From: Rubrivivax sp. SCN 71-131
Lineage (GTDB): Bacteria; Pseudomonadota; Gammaproteobacteria; Burkholderiales; Burkholderiaceae_C
Length of the DNA: 64,000 bases
Direction: 5' to 3'
Assembly: GCA_001724995.1 (NCBI GenBank)
Contig: MEFD01000012.1
Coordinates: forward strand, 269,642-333,641
Shown piece after piece: positions 19,880 through 29,215 of this stretch. The position numbers and the translations under genes are program-made. How positions within the stretch are numbered: the first letter of the stretch is position 1; the number at the start of each line of letters is the position of its first letter. A model generated the notes under the pieces. The model saw nothing but the letters and a program-made list of their open reading frames with translations, was not told the origin of the DNA and did not search any database.

Positions 19880-20911
19880 CTACACCACGGCCCCTGCATT
19901 GGGATCGTTGGGATCGTGATCCTTGGTGTGCTTGACAAGATCCTCGCGCTTCACCCGCAGCCACAGCGTGATGCCGGAGGCGACGAAGATCGACGAATAG
20001 ATGCCAAAGAGGATGCCGATCGTCAGCGCCACCGCGAAGTAGTGCAGCGTCGGCCCGCCGAAGAGCATCATCGAGACCACCATCATCTGCGTGCTGCCGT
20101 GGGTGATGATGGTGCGGCTGATCGTGCTGGTGATGGCGTGGTCGATGACCTGCGGAGTGTCGAGCTTGCGGTACTTGCGGAAGGTCTCGCGGATGCGGTC
20201 GAAGATGACCACCGACTCGTTCACGGAGTAGCCCAGCACCGCCAGCACGGCGGCGAGCACGGCGAGCGAGAACTCCCACTGGAAGAAGGCGAAGAAGCCC
20301 AGGATGATGACGACGTCGTGCAGGTTGGCGATGACGCCGGCAACGCCGAACTTCCACTCGAAGCGCAGCGCCAGGTAGATCACGATGCCGATCACCGTGA
20401 AGGCCAGCGCCAGCGCCCCGTCGCGCGCCAGTTCCGAGCCCACCGAGGGCCCGACGAACTCGGTGCGGCTGAGCTTCACCGGCTCGGCGCCGCCGGCAAC
20501 GCCGCAGGCCGAGCGCGCCACCTGTTCGCCCTGCGGCGTCGTGTACTGGCGCGACTCCACGCTGCCGGACTCGGCCTTGCACAGCGCATCGAAGACCCGC
20601 GCCGCGATCTCGGACTGCTTCACGTCCTCGCGCACCGGCACGCGGATGAGCACGTCGCGCGAGGTGCCGAAGTTCTGCACCTGCACCTCGCCGAAGCCCA
20701 GCGCGTCGACCGTGCCGCGCACCTTCTCGAGATTCGCGGCCTGCGCGTACTCGACCTCGAGCACGGTGCCGCCGGTGAACTCGATCGACAGGTGCAGGCC
20801 CCGCGTCACCAGGAAGAAGATCGCCAGCAGGAAGGTGACGAACGAAACGACGTTGAACACCAGCACATGGCGCATGAACCGGATGTCCCGTCGGATACGG
20901 AAGAACTCCAT
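19880..20911 (-). CDS. secF: protein translocase subunit SecF
   Basis: SecF pairs with SecD in the inner membrane and uses the proton gradient to help complete Sec-dependent export. The 343-residue product has an N-terminal membrane segment, a periplasmic domain and five clustered membrane segments. Family landmarks are FTGGTVLEVEYAQ, GPSVGSELARDGALALAFT and the loop LGYSVNESVVIFDRIRETFR. An unusual detail is a cysteine-containing, longer periplasmic loop around residues 110-145. The secD stop is 13 bases upstream, so the genes are co-transcribed. Confidence 0.96.
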   Translation of the reverse strand: MEFFRIRRDIRFMRHVLVFNVVSFVTFLLAIFFLVTRGLHLSIEFTGGTVLEVEYAQAANLEKVRGTVDALGFGEVQVQNFGTSRDVLIRVPVREDVKQSEIAARVFDALCKAESGSVESRQYTTPQGEQVARSACGVAGGAEPVKLSRTEFVGPSVGSELARDGALALAFTVIGIVIYLALRFEWKFGVAGVIANLHDVVIILGFFAFFQWEFSLAVLAAVLAVLGYSVNESVVIFDRIRETFRKYRKLDTPQVIDHAITSTISRTIITHGSTQMMVVSMMLFGGPTLHYFAVALTIGILFGIYSSIFVASGITLWLRVKREDLVKHTKDHDPNDPNAGAVV

Positions 20912-20923
20912 CGCCGCGCCTCC

Positions 20924-22804
20924 TCAACGCTCGCCGGCCGGCGCCACGCCGCCCTCGGGCCGCCAGACCTGGCCGATCGACACCGTCTTCAGCCTCTTGC
21001 GCCCGCCGTACCAGAGATTGACCAGCCCGCGCGAGAACATCACCGCCGAGAACATCGAGGTCAGGATGCCCAGGCAGTGCACGACGGCGAAGCCGCGCAC
21101 CGGCCCCGAGCCGAAGACCAGCAGCGCCACGCCGGCGATGAGCGAGGTGACGTTGGAGTCCAGGATCGTGCCCCAGGCGTGCTCGTAGCCGAGGTGGATC
21201 GCCTGCTGTGGCGGCAGGCCGCGGCGCAGTTCCTCCCGCACGCGCTCGTTGATGAGCACGTTGGCGTCGATCGCCATGCCCAGGGTCAGCGCGATCGCCG
21301 CGATGCCCGGCAGCGTCAGCGTGGCCTGCAGCATCGACAGCATCGCCACCAGCAGCAGCAGGTTGAACGACAGCGCCAGCGTCGAGAAGACGCCGAACAG
21401 CCGGTAATACGCACACATGAAGACGGCGATCGCGATGGCGCCGTACATCACGCTCCTGAAGCCCTTCTCGATGTTGTCGGCGCCCAGGCTCGGGCCGATG
21501 GTGCGCTCCTCGATGATCTCCATCGGCGCGGCCAGCGAGCCTGCGCGCAGCAGCAGCGCGGTGTCGGTGGCCTCGGCGGTGGTCATGCGCCCGCTGATCT
21601 GGAAGCGCGCACCGAGCTCGCTGCGGATCACCGGCGCGGTGATGACCTCGCCCCTGCCCTTCTCGAAGAGCAGGATCGCCATGCGCTTGCCGACGTTCTC
21701 GCGCGTGACGTCGCGGATGATGCGCGCGCCGCGCGCGTCCACCGTCAGGTTGACCGTGGGCTCCTGCGTCTGGCCGTCGAAGCCGGGCTGCGCGTCGTTG
21801 AGGTTGTCGCCGGTGAGCACCACCTGGCGGTAGACGATGATCGGCTGGCCGCTGCGCTCGAGGAAGCGCTCGCTGCCGAAGGGCACCGGCCCGGCGCCGC
21901 TGACCGCCGCCTGCGCCTCGGCGCTCTCGTTGACCATGCGCAGCTCGAGCGTGGCCGTGCGGCCGATGATGTCCTTGGCGCGTGCCGTGTCCTGCACGCC
22001 CGGCAGCTGCACCACGACGCGGTCCAGGCCCTGCTGCTGGATCACCGGCTCGCTGGTGCCCAGCTCGTTGACGCGGTTGTGCAGCGTCGTGATGTTCTGC
22101 TTCAGCGCCTGCTCCTGCACCTTGAACGCGGCCTCGGGCTTGAGCACGCCGCGCAGGCGGAAGTCGCTGCCCTCCTGCGACGGCGTCCAGCTCATGTCCG
22201 CCACGCTGTCGACGAGCAGGTTGCGCGCCGCCGTCAGCGCCTCTTCGTCGCGCAGGCGCACCTCGACGGCGTTGCCCTCGCGCGTGATGCCGAGGTGGCG
22301 GATGTTCTTGTCGCGCAGCAGCGTGCGCATGTCGCCGCTGATGGCCTCGGCCTTCTTCGTCAGCGCCGACTTCATGTCGACCTGCATCAGGAAGTGCACG
22401 CCCCCGCGCAGGTCCAGGCCCAGGTACATGGGCAGCGCGTGGATGCTGCTCATCCATGCCGGCGAACGCGAGACGAGGTTGAGCGCGACGATGTAGCCCG
22501 GATCGGAAGCGTCGGGATTGAGCGCGCGCGTGATCGCGTCCTTGGCCTCGAGCTGTGCGTCGGTGTCGGCAAAGCGTGCCTTGACCGAACTGCCCTCGAA
22601 CTGCACGAAGTCGGGCGCCAGCCCCGCCTGCTCCAGCGCCTGCTGCACGCGCTGCGCGAGCGCGGCGTCGACCTTGATCGTCGCCTTGCCGCTGGAGACC
22701 TGCACCGCCGGGGCCTCGCCGTAGAAGTTGGGCGCCGTGTAGAGCAGCCCGACGACGAGCGCGATCGCCAGGATCGCGTACTTCCACAAGGGATAGCGGT
22801 TCAT
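20924..22804 (-). CDS. secD: protein translocase subunit SecD
   Basis: The 626-residue product starts MNRYPLWKYAILAIALVVG with one N-terminal membrane anchor. It continues with the large periplasmic P1 domain (LGLDLRGGVHFLMQVDM near residue 115) and ends in the six-segment RND-like membrane domain, with ALTLGMAIDANVLINERVRE. Length and domain order are normal for SecD. The ATG at 22804 is the start that gives this N-terminus; it lies 83 bases after yajC, in a yajC-secD-secF operon. Confidence 0.97.
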   Translation of the reverse strand: MNRYPLWKYAILAIALVVGLLYTAPNFYGEAPAVQVSSGKATIKVDAALAQRVQQALEQAGLAPDFVQFEGSSVKARFADTDAQLEAKDAITRALNPDASDPGYIVALNLVSRSPAWMSSIHALPMYLGLDLRGGVHFLMQVDMKSALTKKAEAISGDMRTLLRDKNIRHLGITREGNAVEVRLRDEEALTAARNLLVDSVADMSWTPSQEGSDFRLRGVLKPEAAFKVQEQALKQNITTLHNRVNELGTSEPVIQQQGLDRVVVQLPGVQDTARAKDIIGRTATLELRMVNESAEAQAAVSGAGPVPFGSERFLERSGQPIIVYRQVVLTGDNLNDAQPGFDGQTQEPTVNLTVDARGARIIRDVTRENVGKRMAILLFEKGRGEVITAPVIRSELGARFQISGRMTTAEATDTALLLRAGSLAAPMEIIEERTIGPSLGADNIEKGFRSVMYGAIAIAVFMCAYYRLFGVFSTLALSFNLLLLVAMLSMLQATLTLPGIAAIALTLGMAIDANVLINERVREELRRGLPPQQAIHLGYEHAWGTILDSNVTSLIAGVALLVFGSGPVRGFAVVHCLGILTSMFSAVMFSRGLVNLWYGGRKRLKTVSIGQVWRPEGGVAPAGER

Positions 22805-22887
22805 GAAGGGTCCTTGGGCGCCGCGCGACCCGCGGGCCGTCGTCGACGCCGGATGCCGCCGCCCGCGGCGGGCGGCCGGTTCGCGGC

Positions 22888-23226
22888 TTACTTGCCGAAC
22901 GTGCCCTTGGGCAGCACCTGCAGCACCGAAGGCCGCTGCACCTGCAGCTCGACGCCGCTGGCCACCTCGACGTGGATGAATGTGTCGCCGAGCTTGGAGA
23001 CGCGCCCGAGCACGCCGCCGGCGATCACCACCTCGTCGCCCTTGGCCAGCGCCTCGATCATCTTGCGGTGCTCCTTCTGCTTCTTCATCTGCGGGCGGAT
23101 CATGATGAAGTACAGCACCACGAACATCAGCACCAGCGGCAGCATGCTCATGAGGGAGGACTGCGCGCCGAGGGCGGTGCTGGCGACGTCGGCGCCCGAT
23201 TGGGCGTAGGCGGTTGAAATGAACAC
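22888..23226 (-). CDS. yajC: preprotein translocase subunit YajC
   Basis: The 112-residue product has a single membrane segment (LPLVLMFVVLYFIMIRPQMK) followed by a small soluble domain with KGDEVVIAGGVLGRVSKLGD, typical of YajC, which associates with SecDF. I chose the GTG at 23226 because it gives the familiar N-terminus VFISTAYAQSG. Longer in-frame starts only add a basic tail. It heads the yajC-secD-secF set; the VanZ-like gene ends about 70 bases upstream on the same strand. Confidence 0.93.
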   Translation of the reverse strand: MFISTAYAQSGADVASTALGAQSSLMSMLPLVLMFVVLYFIMIRPQMKKQKEHRKMIEALAKGDEVVIAGGVLGRVSKLGDTFIHVEVASGVELQVQRPSVLQVLPKGTFGK

Positions 23227-23294
23227 GGGTGCGCTCCTGCTGGCTTGTGCGAACGGCTTGCCCGCCTGCCCGTGCGGCAGGCGAACCGGGCATT

Positions 23295-25703
23295 TTAGGC
23301 GGAGGCCGGGCGGGACCGTGGCGCGGGCGCGGACCGGCGGGGCTCGGGCAGGCGCGCCACTTGCCACCACGGCCGCTGCAGCCACGCCAGCGCCCCGGTG
23401 CAGGCGAGCAGCGCGAGCCCGCCGCGCAAGGCCAGTTCGGCCGGCGCGGCGTAGGCGTCACGGCCCGCGCTGAGGATGAACTGCAGCGCCGAAAACACCT
23501 GCCCGTACTTGCTCACCGCGGGCTCGAGGCCGGCGAGCAGCGCCAGGGGCACCCCCGCCAGGGCCAGCGCCAGTGCCAGCAGCAGCGGGCGCCGACGGCC
23601 ACGCACGCCCGGCAGGCAGGCCAGCGCCCCTGCGGCCACGCCCAGCGCCATGATCGCCGCGGCCAGGCTGCTCGACGCAAGCAGGCTGCCGCCGCCGCGC
23701 ATCAACTCCGTCAGATTGTCGGTGGCGGCGCGCTCGACGACGACCCAGTGCAGCGGCCAGGCGAACAAGGCCGCCAGCAGCGCCCAGTAGACCAGACGCG
23801 CCAGCGCCGTCGCATCGCGCAGCAGCTGCACGAGCGCGGCCGCGCCGCACAAGGGCAGCAGCAGCGCCGCGTGCAGCGCGAGGTAGCGCAGCAGGTCCTC
23901 CCACAGGGCCGGCCAGCCCAGAACGGGCGCGCCGATGACCTTGTGCAGCATCGGCAAGGGCACCGACAGCCGCAGCACGGCGAAGGCCACCAGGCCGTGC
24001 AGCAACAGCCACAGCGGCAAGGCCAGGGCCAGGCGCATCGATGCCCGCGCGAACGCCGCCACCGGCAGCGCCGCCAGCCACCAGGCGGCCAGCGCGAGGC
24101 CGATCGCCGCGGCCACGCCGGCCGGCCCTGCGGGAACCAGCTTGGCGACGTTGTAGGGCACGCCGGGCAGCCGCGCCAGCACGCCGATCGCCAGCGCCAG
24201 GGCGGCGATGGTGAGAAGGTGGCGCGGCGCGCAAGCACGGGCGCCTGCCGTCGCGGGGGAGGACGGTCGCGTGCCTGCACCCTCGCCCCGGCCCTCTCCC
24301 GCCGGGCGGGAGAGGGGGCGACCGGAGCCCGCGAAGGCGTGCGACACGGTGGGGCCGGACTGCAGCCAGGCCGCCAGCCGCCAGCCGGCGGCGGCGCCGA
24401 GCGTGGCCAGCAGCGCGTCGGTCAGGTCGGCCACGCGGTCGGCGAGCAGTACCTGCCCGGCCTCGAGCGCGAAGGCCAGCGCCGCCAGCGCGGCCACGCC
24501 GCTCACGCCCTTCACGCGACTCGGGTTCGCCACGGCGGCGCGACCGCAGGCCACGCGCAGCAGCAAGCCCCCGGGCAGGAAGACCAGCAGCTTGCGCAGG
24601 ATCTCATTGAGGGCGCCGAACTCGTCGCGCCGGAAGTAGGTCAGGAAGGGGATGCGCAGAAAGGCCTCGGCAAAGGCCGCCCCGCCCGGCGCCGGCCAGC
24701 GCAGGGCAAACGGCCAGCCGTAGATCCACACCACCAGGGGCAGCCACAGGAGCACGGCGATCCCCGCCATGCGGCGCAGGCGGGCACCGCCGTCTGCAGC
24801 GGCCGGCTGCAGGAGGGGCAGCACCAGTGCCCCCAGCCACGTGCCCAGCGCCGCCAGCAGCACATCGGTGGCGTCGCTGACGCGCGAGAGCACCAGCAGC
24901 TGCGCCGCTTCGAGCGCCAGCGCCAGCAGCGCCGCGCGCCAGGCGATCCGCGCCGCACCGCGCCGCGGCGCATCCAGCCGCCACAACAGGCCCACGGGCA
25001 GCCAGAGCAGCACGTCGGTCACCAGCTCGTACAGCACGTCGGCCGGCGTGCCGCGCAGGCCGGAAAAGGGCAGCCAGAGCACGCGGGCGCTGCGCCACTT
25101 GCCGTAGAGCTCGCCGAGGTCCAGCGTCAAGTCCAGCGGCATCAGCGCGAACAGCAGCAGGCCCAGCAGGTACAGGTGCAGCATCTGCGCCACGCGCGAG
25201 CGCGCGTCCAGCGCCGCGTCCAGCGCCGCCAGCCGGCGGCGCATGCGCGGCCCGGCCAGCGCGTGCAGCAGCAGGCCCAGCAGCGTGCCGGCGCTCTGCG
25301 CCAGCACGTCGCCCATGCTCTCGCTGCGTCCGGGCAGGAAGCCCTGCCCCCACTCCACCAGCAGCGAGAGCGCCAGCACCATCAGCACGATGCCCGAACC
25401 GCGCCACACGCCGGCATGGCGCGCGCCCGGCGGCGTCCACAGCAGCGCAAGGCCCAGGCCCAGCGGCACCGTCAGCAGCACGTTGACGGCGGCATCCAGC
25501 CGGTTGGCGCGCAGCGCCGATGCGGGCGACCATGACCACAGCTGCTGCCACACCTGCAGCGGGTCCTGCGCCTGAAAGTTCAGCGGCACCCAGCTGCCGT
25601 AGACGATGAATGCCGTCCAGGCCAGCAGCAGCCAGGCCAGGTGGCGCTGCTGCCGCGCCGTCAGGGCCTCGGCGCCGACCTTCGCCGTGACAGGCTCGGG
25701 CAT
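23295..25703 (-). CDS. multi-domain VanZ-like membrane protein carrying an in-frame palindromic repeat
   Basis: The 802-residue protein is very hydrophobic, with more than a dozen membrane segments. It contains at least three VanZ-like units, recognisable by D-A-x-x-N-xx-L-x-x-P-L-G-type and E-xx-Q patterns (RLDAAVNVLLTVPLGLGLAL, SLLVEWGQGFLPGRSESMGD; ALEAAQLLVLSRVSDATDVL; ALEAGQVLLADRVADLTDAL). Between about residues 455 and 480 a soluble Arg/Gly/Ser segment (GRPLSRPAGEGRGEGAG) is encoded by a REP-like hairpin, so it looks like a tolerated insertion. VanZ proteins are linked to glycopeptide resistance or envelope functions, but the role here is unknown. It is adjacent to the exosortase-A-type EPS genes, where VanZ proteins are common. 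Confidence 0.82.
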   Translation of the reverse strand: MPEPVTAKVGAEALTARQQRHLAWLLLAWTAFIVYGSWVPLNFQAQDPLQVWQQLWSWSPASALRANRLDAAVNVLLTVPLGLGLALLWTPPGARHAGVWRGSGIVLMVLALSLLVEWGQGFLPGRSESMGDVLAQSAGTLLGLLLHALAGPRMRRRLAALDAALDARSRVAQMLHLYLLGLLLFALMPLDLTLDLGELYGKWRSARVLWLPFSGLRGTPADVLYELVTDVLLWLPVGLLWRLDAPRRGAARIAWRAALLALALEAAQLLVLSRVSDATDVLLAALGTWLGALVLPLLQPAAADGGARLRRMAGIAVLLWLPLVVWIYGWPFALRWPAPGGAAFAEAFLRIPFLTYFRRDEFGALNEILRKLLVFLPGGLLLRVACGRAAVANPSRVKGVSGVAALAALAFALEAGQVLLADRVADLTDALLATLGAAAGWRLAAWLQSGPTVSHAFAGSGRPLSRPAGEGRGEGAGTRPSSPATAGARACAPRHLLTIAALALAIGVLARLPGVPYNVAKLVPAGPAGVAAAIGLALAAWWLAALPVAAFARASMRLALALPLWLLLHGLVAFAVLRLSVPLPMLHKVIGAPVLGWPALWEDLLRYLALHAALLLPLCGAAALVQLLRDATALARLVYWALLAALFAWPLHWVVVERAATDNLTELMRGGGSLLASSSLAAAIMALGVAAGALACLPGVRGRRRPLLLALALALAGVPLALLAGLEPAVSKYGQVFSALQFILSAGRDAYAAPAELALRGGLALLACTGALAWLQRPWWQVARLPEPRRSAPAPRSRPASA
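24292..24316. repeat. REP-like palindrome inside the VanZ-like gene
   Basis: CCCTCTCCCGCC (24292-24303) and GGCGGGAGAGGG (24305-24316) form a near-continuous 12-bp inverted repeat. It is flanked by CACCCTCGCCCC on the left, the same shoulder seen beside the repeats at 52219-52313. It is read in frame as part of the protein. Confidence 0.85.
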
Positions 25704-25716
25704 CGCCCGCCCGGTG

Positions 25717-26961
25717 CTAGACCAGCACCTCGACCACCGCCGGGTGCCCGAGGAAGGGCTGCGGGCTGGCGCTGGCGCCGTAGGCGCCGGACTGGTAGAT
25801 GACGACGAGGTCGCCCACCTGCGCCTGCGGCAGCTCCATGCGGTCGGCCAGCAGGTCCAGCGGCGTGCACAGCGGCCCCACGGCCGAGGCGTTCTCGCGT
25901 GCGGCGTCGACGCGGTTGCCTATCGTCGTCGGGTAGTTCTTGCGCAGCACCTGGCCGAAGTTGCCCGAGGCCGAGAGGTGATGGTTCAGCCCGCCGTCGC
26001 AGACGAGAAAGACCTGCCCGCGCGAGACCTTGCGGTCGACGACGCGGGTGACGTAGAGGCCGGCCTCGCCGACGAGGTAGCGGCCGAGCTCGATGACGAG
26101 GCGCGCCTGCGGCAGCTCGGCGGCCGCGCGCTCGACGAGTGCGCCGAGGTTCTGGCCGATCGGCGCGAGGTCCAGCCGCTGCTCGCCCGGAAAGTAGGGG
26201 ATGCCGAAGCCGCCGCCGAGGTTGAGCACCTGCAGCGGCGCCGGTGCGTCCTGCGCGAGGCGCAGCGCCAGCTCGAAGCCCTTCACCTGCGCCTCGCAGA
26301 TCGACTCGGCACGCAGGTTCTGCGATCCGGCGAAGAGGTGAAAGCCCTCGAAGGACAGGCCCAGCGCGCCGACCTGCGCCAGCGCCTGCGGGATCTGCTC
26401 GACGTCGATGCCGAAGGGCTTGGGCCCGCCGCCCATCTTCATGCCCGAGCCCTTGAGCTCGTAGTCCGGGTTCACGCGCAGCGCCACCCGCGCGGGCAGC
26501 GCCAGCGCCTGCGACGCCGCCGCCAGCACCGGCAATTCGCGCATCGACTCGACGTTCACCAGCACGCCCGCGGCCACTGCCTGCTGCAACTCGACGTCGC
26601 GCTTGGCAGGCCCCGCGAAGCTGATCTCCGCCGGGTCGGCCCCGGCATCCAGCGCCACCTTCAGCTCCCCGGCCGAGGCCACGTCGATACCGTCCACCAG
26701 CCCGGCCATGAAGCCCACGAGCGCCGGCATCGGGTTGGCCTTCATTGCGTAGTGCAGCTTCACCGCCCGCGGCAGCGCCGCGCGCAGCTCGGCCACGCGC
26801 GCGCGCAGCAGGCTGCGGTCGTAGGCGTAGAAGGGCGTGCGCCCGACCTGCGCCGCCAGCACCGAAAGCCGCTTGCCGCCGACGACGAGCTCGCCCTCGC
26901 GCGTGGCGAACTGGGTCATGGGGGCGTGGGTGGGGCGTGGACGGGGGGCCGACAGATCCAT
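25717..26961 (-). CDS. PLP-dependent decarboxylase, exosortase A system-associated
   Basis: This is an alanine-racemase-fold (type III) decarboxylase of the diaminopimelate/ornithine decarboxylase superfamily. The PLP lysine is in VKLHYAMKANPMPALVG (near residue 65), with IDVASAGELKVALDAG, the glycine-rich phosphate site in LNLGGGFGIPYFPGEQ and the C-terminal VGPLCTPLDLLADRM. It matches my memory of the PEP-CTERM/exosortase-A-associated decarboxylase family (TIGR03099-like). It probably decarboxylates an amino acid, possibly one carried by the ligase/ACP genes further right. The start is uncertain: ATGs at 26988, 26961 and 26919 are in frame. I chose 26961 because the family usually keeps a short segment before the conserved M-x-x-F. 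Confidence 0.85.
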   Translation of the reverse strand: MDLSAPRPRPTHAPMTQFATREGELVVGGKRLSVLAAQVGRTPFYAYDRSLLRARVAELRAALPRAVKLHYAMKANPMPALVGFMAGLVDGIDVASAGELKVALDAGADPAEISFAGPAKRDVELQQAVAAGVLVNVESMRELPVLAAASQALALPARVALRVNPDYELKGSGMKMGGGPKPFGIDVEQIPQALAQVGALGLSFEGFHLFAGSQNLRAESICEAQVKGFELALRLAQDAPAPLQVLNLGGGFGIPYFPGEQRLDLAPIGQNLGALVERAAAELPQARLVIELGRYLVGEAGLYVTRVVDRKVSRGQVFLVCDGGLNHHLSASGNFGQVLRKNYPTTIGNRVDAARENASAVGPLCTPLDLLADRMELPQAQVGDLVVIYQSGAYGASASPQPFLGHPAVVEVLV

Positions 26962-27170
26962 GATGAAACGGGAGAGCTGCGAAGACATCGAGACGCTCGG
27001 GAGTCTAGGGGCCAAGGCAGGTCGCCTTCGCCCCGGCCCGCGTCGCAAACCCCGGGCGCAGTGAACTCGACCACGGACGCCCATCGTCCTGGGCGCACGA
27101 AGGCCGCGCGCCGGCATAGGATCGGCCGCTTTGAGCGCTTCGGCCCCGCCTCGTTGGGGCGACTGCCTGC

Positions 27171-28862
27171 ATGAACGAACCGAACGCCCCTGCCGATGCG
27201 AGCGCCCGCGCCTCGCTGCTGACCGGAACGATCGAAGGCGGCGCTGCCGCCGACGGCCCGTCGCTGCTGCGGGCGCTGCAGGACGCCGCCGACCCCTGGG
27301 CCGCGGCCGCCGGCCTGCACGGCGAGTTCGCGGCCGCGCAGGCCAGCGCCGACGGGCGGCGCGGTCTGCTGCTCACCGACCGCTTCGCCACGCATGGCCT
27401 GTGCTGGCGCGTCATCGGCCAGCGCGTGCACTTCGCCGTGCGCGCCGACGAGCTGGCGGCGCTGGCGCCGCGCGCGGAGATCGACGCGCAGGCGCTCTTC
27501 GACTACTTCTACTTCCACGTCATCCCCTCGCCGCGCACCATCTTTCGCGGCGTCTACCGTCTGGAGCCGGGAACGCTGGCGCGCTTCGACGGTGAGCGCC
27601 TGGAGCAGCGCCGCTACTGGAACCCGCGCTTCACCGAACCCGCTTCGGCCGACTTCGACAAGCTCGCCGCGCAGTTCCGCACCCTGCTGAAGGACGCCGT
27701 CGCCAGCCGCCTGGACGGCACGAAGCCCGCCTGCTTCCTGAGCGGCGGCACCGACAGCTCGACGGTGGCCGGCATGATCGGCCAGGCCCTGGGCCGCGCC
27801 GGCGCGACCTACTCCATCGGCTTCGAGGCCGAGGGCTACGACGAGATGCAGTACGCGCGCATCGCGGCCAAGCGCTTCGGCACCGAGCACCACGAGTACT
27901 ACGTCACCCCGGAGGACCTGGTGTCCGGCATCGCGCAGGTCGCCGGCTCCTACGACCAGCCCTTCGGCAACAGCTCGGTCGTTCCCGCCTACTACTGCGC
28001 CAAGATGGCGCGCGAGGACGGCGTCTCGCGGCTGATCGCCGGCGACGGCGGCGACGAGTTCTTCGGCGGCAACGTGCGCTACGCCAAGCAGCGCGTGTTC
28101 GGCTACTACGACCAGGTGCCCGGCGTGCTGCGCCGGGGCCTGCTCGAGCCCGTGCTGCAAGGAACGCCCGTGGGCGCGCTGCCGCTGGCCCGCAAGGGCC
28201 GCAGCTACATCGAGCAGGCGCGCGTGCCGCTGCCCGACCGCATGCAGATGTACAACCTGCTGCTGCGCCTGGGGCCGGACAACATCTTCGAGCGCGGCTT
28301 TCTCGCGCAGGTCGACGCCGGCGACCCGCTGCGCCAGCAGCGCGCGGTGTGGCAGCAGGCGGCGCAGGCCGGTCCGGCCTCGCCGCTGAACCTGATGCTC
28401 GCCTACGACTGGCGCTACACCCTCACCGAGGCCGACCTGCGCAAGGTGCGCGGCAGCACCGAACTGGCCGGCGTGAGCACCGCCTTCCCCTTCCTCGACC
28501 ACCGCCTCGTCGACTTCTCCCTGGGCCTGCCGCTGTCCTACAAGCTCAAGGGCCACAAGCTGCGCTGGTTCTTCAAGGAGGCGCTGCGCGGCTTCCTGCC
28601 CGACGAGATCCTCGCCAAGAAGAAGCAGGGCTTCGGCCTGCCCTTCGGCGTCTGGGCCAACCGCCACCCGGCCCTGAAGGACTTCGCCACCGACGCCCTG
28701 CAGTCCCTGGCCACGCGCGGCATCGTGCGCGCCGACTTCATCACGACGCTGCTGAAGGAGCACCTGCCCGCCCACCCCGGCTACTACGGCGAGATGGTGT
28801 GGGTCTCGATGATCCTCGAGCACTGGCTGCGCCGGCACGCGCCGGGGTATCGGTTGGGTTGA
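27171..28862 (+). CDS. asparagine-synthetase-family protein lacking the glutaminase cysteine
   Basis: The 563-residue product has a complete synthetase domain from about residue 175, with the PP-loop CFLSGGTDSSTVAGMIG, AGDGGDEFFGGNVRY and FPFLDHRLVDFSLGLPL. The N-terminal glutaminase domain is degenerate: there is no Met-Cys start, so it cannot use glutamine in the normal way. It probably adenylates a carboxylate and joins it to ammonia or an amine. Similar proteins sit in exosortase-A EPS loci. It is divergent from the PLP decarboxylase, with about 200 bases between for promoters, and ends against the remnant of a HEPN gene. Confidence 0.85.
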   Translation: MNEPNAPADASARASLLTGTIEGGAAADGPSLLRALQDAADPWAAAAGLHGEFAAAQASADGRRGLLLTDRFATHGLCWRVIGQRVHFAVRADELAALAPRAEIDAQALFDYFYFHVIPSPRTIFRGVYRLEPGTLARFDGERLEQRRYWNPRFTEPASADFDKLAAQFRTLLKDAVASRLDGTKPACFLSGGTDSSTVAGMIGQALGRAGATYSIGFEAEGYDEMQYARIAAKRFGTEHHEYYVTPEDLVSGIAQVAGSYDQPFGNSSVVPAYYCAKMAREDGVSRLIAGDGGDEFFGGNVRYAKQRVFGYYDQVPGVLRRGLLEPVLQGTPVGALPLARKGRSYIEQARVPLPDRMQMYNLLLRLGPDNIFERGFLAQVDAGDPLRQQRAVWQQAAQAGPASPLNLMLAYDWRYTLTEADLRKVRGSTELAGVSTAFPFLDHRLVDFSLGLPLSYKLKGHKLRWFFKEALRGFLPDEILAKKKQGFGLPFGVWANRHPALKDFATDALQSLATRGIVRADFITTLLKEHLPAHPGYYGEMVWVSMILEHWLRRHAPGYRLG

Positions 28863-28921
28863 ACCAAGCGGATCAAGCCCTCGTGCACGTACTGCAGGCG
28901 AATGCGGTCAGCGGGACTCAT
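28863..28921 (-). pseudogene. 5' stub of a HEPN-domain (HepT-like) gene
   Basis: The ATG at 28921 starts MSPADRIRLQYVHEGL, the typical opening of HEPN/DUF86 toxins paired with MNT nucleotidyltransferases. Its first 14 bases overlap the end of the nucleotidyltransferase gene, the usual coupling for this pair. Resemblance stops after about 16 codons, where the frame meets the 3' end of the convergent asparagine-synthetase gene. No catalytic RxxxxH motif remains, so it cannot be functional. Confidence 0.7.
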
Positions 28922-29168
28922 ACCGGGCCGCGGCGTCGCGCAGCGCATCGTCACGGAAGTAGCGCGACAAGTCGCCGGGTGTCCGGAAACCGACCCGCAG
29001 GCCACCGAGCTTGCGACCCAGCTCCTGCTCCATGTCGGCCATATCCAGCAGCGCCGGCATGCGTCCCGGGTCGGATTCGACCAACAGGTCGACATCGCTG
29101 CCCGGCCTGTGCCGGCCCGTCAAACGCGAGCCGAAGCAAGACAAGCCACTCGCCGTCGTCAACTCGTG
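28908..29168 (-). pseudogene. 5'-truncated MNT-type nucleotidyltransferase (MntA-like antitoxin)
   Basis: The frame carries FGSRLTGRHRPGSDVDLLVE, the GSx10DxD signature of minimal nucleotidyltransferases that AMPylate HEPN toxins, then a helical C-terminal half (MADMEQELGRKLGGLRVG, PGDLSRYFRDDALRDAAA). The normal first 25-30 residues before the FGS motif are not recognisable. The frame instead runs into a terminator belonging to another gene, so the 5' end looks deleted. The left limit is firm and the right limit approximate. Together with the HEPN stub this is a decayed toxin-antitoxin locus. Confidence 0.72.
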
Positions 29169-29215
29169 ACGGCACTTGGACCCGCTGGAATGCGCCTGTG
29201 CCGAGCACACATACG

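Noticed and set aside
19916..23209. A long plus-strand frame opposite secD and secF
   Set aside because: secD and secF are unmistakable on the other strand; the antisense frame is an Arg/His/Ala-rich shadow.
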